From contig CAYLMK010000011.1 of assembly GCA_964384945.1 (NCBI GenBank), positions 124,001 through 188,000 on the forward strand: DNA of 64,000 bases, read 5' to 3'. How positions within the stretch are numbered: position 1 is the first letter of the stretch; the number at the start of each line of letters is the position of its first letter. Made by a program: the position numbers and the translations under genes. The stretch is from S015-6 sp964384945. Lineage in GTDB: Bacteria > Desulfobacterota > DSWW01. The notes under the pieces were generated by a model. It did not search any database and was not told where the DNA came from. It saw nothing but the letters and a program-made list of their open reading frames with translations. Positions 62,293 through 64,000 of this stretch are shown here, piece by piece.

Positions 62293-64000
62293 TCACCGCC
62301 TCTTGAAAAGCTCCTGGAGCAGCCTTTCCCCGACGCTTTCGCCTCCTCCTTCCCCTCCCTCCGCCGGCGCCGGCAAGCCCAATTCCTCCTGGAGCTTCTG
62401 GACCCCCTTGCGGGCGTAATACCGGGAGAAGGCCCCGAGCACGTACTCCGTATCCAGCGAGGGTAAGGGCTTCTCCACGGTCCCCTTCAGCGAGACCGGC
62501 AGAACGATTCGCCGCTCCGGATTGAAAAGCGCCTTCATCACCTCTGCCTTTTCGGCCAGTTCGGCGGAGTGCTTCGCCGACAGGATGACCCTGCCCTTCA
62601 GATCCATCTGCCGACTCGCCAGAGCCAGGCTCCCCTCCAGGAAGGCATCCGCGTCCGTGGTCTTGCTCGTGGCCACGTTGCGAAGCTGCAGACCCTTGAG
62701 ATGCAGAACCCCGCCCTCCATCGCAAAGGCCCCCTCGAGCCAATCGAAGCGGGTGGACTCGTGTTCCGCGACCTTCTGCGGACCCGATTTCAGCTTTTGA
62801 TCGATCCCCTTGAGCCCGACCAGCGCGTCGGTGACGCTCCCCGCAAGATCGAAGTTCTTCAGTTCCCCCTCGGTGATGCGAAAAGACCCGTCGGCATGGA
62901 CGTCGGGCCGGTGCGTTTCGCCAGCCGTGCCGCCGGCCGTGAACTGCCCTCGAAAGGATCCCGAAAACAGATTCTTGTACTCCGTCAATCGGTTCAGGAC
63001 CTCCGCCACCGCGACATCTTTCACGATGGGAGCGAAACTCCAAACCTTTTTCTCCGTCTCATAGCGCCCTGTGGCGCGAACCTCTCCCTGGAACACCTTC
63101 ACCTCCACACCGCCCACGTCCAGCGCGTCCGGCATGACCTGCAGGCTGGCCAGCAGAGTCCGGAAGGGAATGCCCATGAACTGTCCCTGCGCGGCCTCCG
63201 CTTTGACTTCCCCGGTGACGGCGGTCTTGCGCTTCTTTGCCTGCACCTTCAGGTTTACAGTCTCCAGAAGGCCGGTTCGGTCCTCTACCGCACCTTGTTT
63301 CATCCCTTCGGAGGGGGGCACTACGAACCCGATCCTGTCCGACGAGAGTTGAAGGTTCACGGAGACATCGTCGGGGGTGCCCCGCAGGGAGCTTCTCAGC
63401 AGGAGGCTCCCCTTCGGCTGAACCCGGGCAAGCGGGGGGCACAGGGCATCCCAGCCCTCCAAGTCCATCGGGCTGCTCTGGACAAGGAATCCGAAACGGG
63501 GGCCTTCCGAGAGCACCGCCTCTCCGGATCCGTTCAGGGCGAGCGTATGCAGGAGCAGTTCCGCATCCTTCAGGGTGAGACGGTCCTTTTGTTTATGAGC
63601 CTTGCAGGCGATCGAGAACTTACCCCCGGCGGGCTTTTGCAGCAGGTCCGCATATTCGACCTTCATCCCACCCAGGTCGAGGAGCGCCTCGAGATCGAAA
63701 TCCTGCAGACTCCCCGCGGATTCGAGGCGGGCCGTCAGCGGTCCTTGAAAACCCAGTTCGGGCGGCAGGGCCCGGCCGGCCGCAGCAAGAATCGGGGCCA
63801 GCAGTTCAGGACGGAAGCCCTCGGTCCAGACCTTGCCCTCCCATCGGGGGGCATCCCGAAAGGACTGCACGATCCCCTGCATCTGTACTCGATCCCCATT
63901 GAGGGAGAAGTCCAGGGACTCGACCAGAAGTTTCCCTGCGTTCACATCGAGGACCGCTCTTTCTGTGAACCTGGCTTGGAGCAACTCCGGCTCTCCGCCC
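62293..64000 (-). CDS. AsmA-like outer-membrane biogenesis protein, C-terminal part
   Basis: The C-terminal 568 or so residues of a large protein whose start lies past base 64000; the in-frame TTG near 63984 is not a convincing start. The visible part is beta-rich, with alternating repeats, for example LKVQAKKRKTAVTGEVKAE and FRGQFTAGGT, and ends with AsmA_2-like elements (FRITEGELKNFDL and FDWLEGAFAMEGG). AsmA-family proteins span the periplasm and are linked to lipid transport to the outer membrane. It ends with a low-complexity PAEGGEGGGES tail. Confidence 0.82.
   Translation of the reverse strand, partial: GGEPELLQARFTERAVLDVNAGKLLVESLDFSLNGDRVQMQGIVQSFRDAPRWEGKVWTEGFRPELLAPILAAAGRALPPELGFQGPLTARLESAGSLQDFDLEALLDLGGMKVEYADLLQKPAGGKFSIACKAHKQKDRLTLKDAELLLHTLALNGSGEAVLSEGPRFGFLVQSSPMDLEGWDALCPPLARVQPKGSLLLRSSLRGTPDDVSVNLQLSSDRIGFVVPPSEGMKQGAVEDRTGLLETVNLKVQAKKRKTAVTGEVKAEAAQGQFMGIPFRTLLASLQVMPDALDVGGVEVKVFQGEVRATGRYETEKKVWSFAPIVKDVAVAEVLNRLTEYKNLFSGSFRGQFTAGGTAGETHRPDVHADGSFRITEGELKNFDLAGSVTDALVGLKGIDQKLKSGPQKVAEHESTRFDWLEGAFAMEGGVLHLKGLQLRNVATSKTTDADAFLEGSLALASRQMDLKGRVILSAKHSAELAEKAEVMKALFNPERRIVLPVSLKGTVEKPLPSLDTEYVLGAFSRYYARKGVQKLQEELGLPAPAEGGEGGGESVGERLLQELFKRR

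Overview
The window is a GC-rich chromosomal segment of a Gram-negative bacterium. Two secretin-based machines, several lipoproteins and an AsmA-like protein show an outer membrane. The gene orders LysM protein-dprA, rho-rpmE-prfA-prmC-murA-his and rpoD-tRNA-zinc-ribbon protein-rnpB, together with a Tad ATPase carrying an FHA domain, look like the former Deltaproteobacteria (Desulfobacterota). That placement is inference from gene order and protein style. Codon use looks even throughout, and I see no insertion sequence, prophage, integrase or CRISPR array. Both ends cut genes: dprA at the left and an AsmA-like gene at the right.

Layout. 1-6.2 kb holds dprA (partial), a LysM protein, a thioredoxin-fold protein, a CBS-pair regulator, a small zinc-ribbon protein, metG, a small membrane protein and a DUF192 lipoprotein. 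6.3-19.6 kb is a type II secretion operon, gspC-D-E-F-G-H-I-J-K-L-M-N, without gspO. 19.6-25.4 kb, on the minus strand, holds a three-part methyltransferase, an NtrY-like sensor kinase, an unknown lipoprotein and a GHMP sugar kinase. 25.6-39.0 kb, on the minus strand, is a Tad/Flp pilus locus: two pilin-like proteins, TadE/TadG-like proteins, CpaB, secretin, FHA-TadA, TadB, TadC, a DUF192 protein and two FHA/single-span/TPR-type proteins. 39.5-47.1 kb holds a divergent DnaA, an acyl-CoA dehydrogenase with its own promoter and terminator, deoB, ribF, a RluD-type pseudouridine synthase and pgeF. 47.2-55.9 kb holds rho, rpmE, prfA, prmC, murA, hisD, hisB and hisA. 56.0-61.8 kb holds rpsU-dnaG-rpoD (the macromolecular synthesis operon), a CAU-anticodon tRNA, a coiled-coil zinc-ribbon protein and rnpB. 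The right edge carries a YjbQ-family protein and the AsmA-like gene.

How it works together. The Gsp and Tad systems each need a prepilin peptidase, and none is encoded here, so processing must be supplied from elsewhere. The Tad locus is the most distinctive part. It encodes three FHA domains, all lacking the arginine normally used to read phosphothreonine. It has an Flp pilin unit with its own promoter and terminator, and a tandem 10-bp repeat just upstream of a probable operon promoter. The DnaA homologue beside it has lost its sensor 1 motif and part of its DNA-box-reading loop, so it may be a second, specialised DnaA. The remaining genes are ordinary housekeeping functions.
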